This document shows, piece by piece, positions 6,232-6,598 of a DNA stretch of 6,598 nucleotides. The stretch is taken from NCBI GenBank assembly GCA_003132905.1, contig PKZC01000402.1:1-6598 (forward strand), read 5' to 3'. The translations under genes and the position numbers were made by a program. Origin of the DNA: Bryobacterales bacterium (GTDB lineage: Bacteria > Acidobacteriota > Terriglobia > Bryobacterales > Bryobacteraceae). The stretch's first letter is position 1. Every line of letters starts with the position of its first letter. The notes under the pieces are model-generated. The model saw nothing but the letters and a program-made list of their open reading frames with translations. It was not told the DNA's origin and did not search any database.

Positions 6232-6598
6232 TCAGAACTCAAGCCGCGCCTGGAATGCGATCATTCGTGGTGAGCTGTCGCCGCCTAATCCAACCCCGAG
6301 CAACCCCGTCGGCGGCGAAGTCGGATAGCTGAGAGCTCCGAATCCGGTCTGGGTGGAAGGTTTGCCGGGAATCCCTGCATAGACTACATTGGGAAGGCCG
6401 AAATTCGGATGGTTGAACACGTTGAAGAATTGACCGTCGATGCGCAGCTTCACATGTTCTGACAATTGGAACCACTTGGTCAGATACAAATCGCTCCAGA
6501 CGAAATCGGGACCGCGCAATGCATTTCGGCCTAGATTGCCGAACTGGCAGTTGGCCGCACTATCGCCGCCAGTACACCCGCCGGTGCTCGGATCGACC
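6232..6598 (-). CDS. C-terminal end of TonB-dependent-receptor/Oar-like outer-membrane protein (5' part outside window)
   Basis: The frame stays open from the right edge (first full codon 6597-6595) to a TGA at 6232-6234, giving 121 residues of a protein whose N-terminus lies outside. Landmarks are FGNLGRNALRGPDF, LYLTKWFQLSEHVKLRIDGQFFNVFNHPNFGLPN, and a final strand ending FQARLEF. These belong to the end of the large acidobacterial TonB-dependent receptors with an N-terminal carboxypeptidase-regulatory-like domain (Oar-like). The terminal Phe is the usual recognition signal of outer-membrane beta barrels for the Bam machinery. Such receptors import ligands across the outer membrane using TonB energy, but the plug and ligand-binding parts are not visible here, so the ligand is unknown. 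The gene converges on the 5654-6073 gene and is not part of its operon. A TTG at 6519 is not a start, since homologous sequence continues upstream of it. Confidence 0.88.
   Translation of the reverse strand, partial: VDPSTGGCTGGDSAANCQFGNLGRNALRGPDFVWSDLYLTKWFQLSEHVKLRIDGQFFNVFNHPNFGLPNVVYAGIPGKPSTQTGFGALSYPTSPPTGLLGVGLGGDSSPRMIAFQARLEF

Noticed and set aside
6239..6519. A complete small gene beginning at the TTG at 6519
   Set aside because: Receptor-family sequence (FGNLGRNA) continues in frame upstream to the window edge, so this is the tail of a larger gene.

Overview
The window looks like the chromosome of an acidobacterium, probably of the Solibacter/Bryobacter type, or a metagenomic relative. 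The base composition is moderately GC-rich. Every gene is a secreted or envelope protein, and two small secreted proteins resemble the DUF6152 family. The right edge carries the C-terminus of a large Oar/TonB-dependent-receptor-like outer-membrane protein with the 'GNLGRNALRGP' and 'FNVFNHPNFG' motifs that are very common in that phylum. The placement rests on protein style alone; no marker gene is present.

Layout. Bases 1-4755 hold a leftward cluster of four genes with gaps of 7-36 bp, very likely one operon. In transcription order they are a tannase/feruloyl-esterase-family hydrolase (4755-3166), a PQQ-dehydrogenase-like eight-bladed-propeller quinoprotein (3158-1440), a DUF6152-like small secreted protein (1403-993), and a secreted protein of unnamed function (973 to beyond the left edge). 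A 69-bp divergent promoter region (4756-4824) carries a perfect inverted repeat. Rightward from it run a second protein of the unnamed family (TTG start, 4825-5643) and a second DUF6152-like protein (5654-6073), 10 bp apart. After 158 bp with no gene, the leftward C-terminal end of the TonB-receptor-like gene (6598-6232) meets this unit convergently.

How the genes may work together. All complete proteins carry export signals, so the products should act in the periplasm or outside the cell. The hydrolase would cleave an aromatic or phenolic ester, and the quinoprotein would oxidise an alcohol or aldehyde, perhaps one released by the hydrolase. The outer-membrane receptor could take up the substrate, though it may be an unrelated neighbour. 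The two copies of the pair 'unnamed-family protein + DUF6152-like protein', in opposite gene order either side of the promoter, are the most unusual feature: they suggest a conserved two-protein partnership of unknown function attached to quinoprotein chemistry. The substrate is not determined by the sequence.
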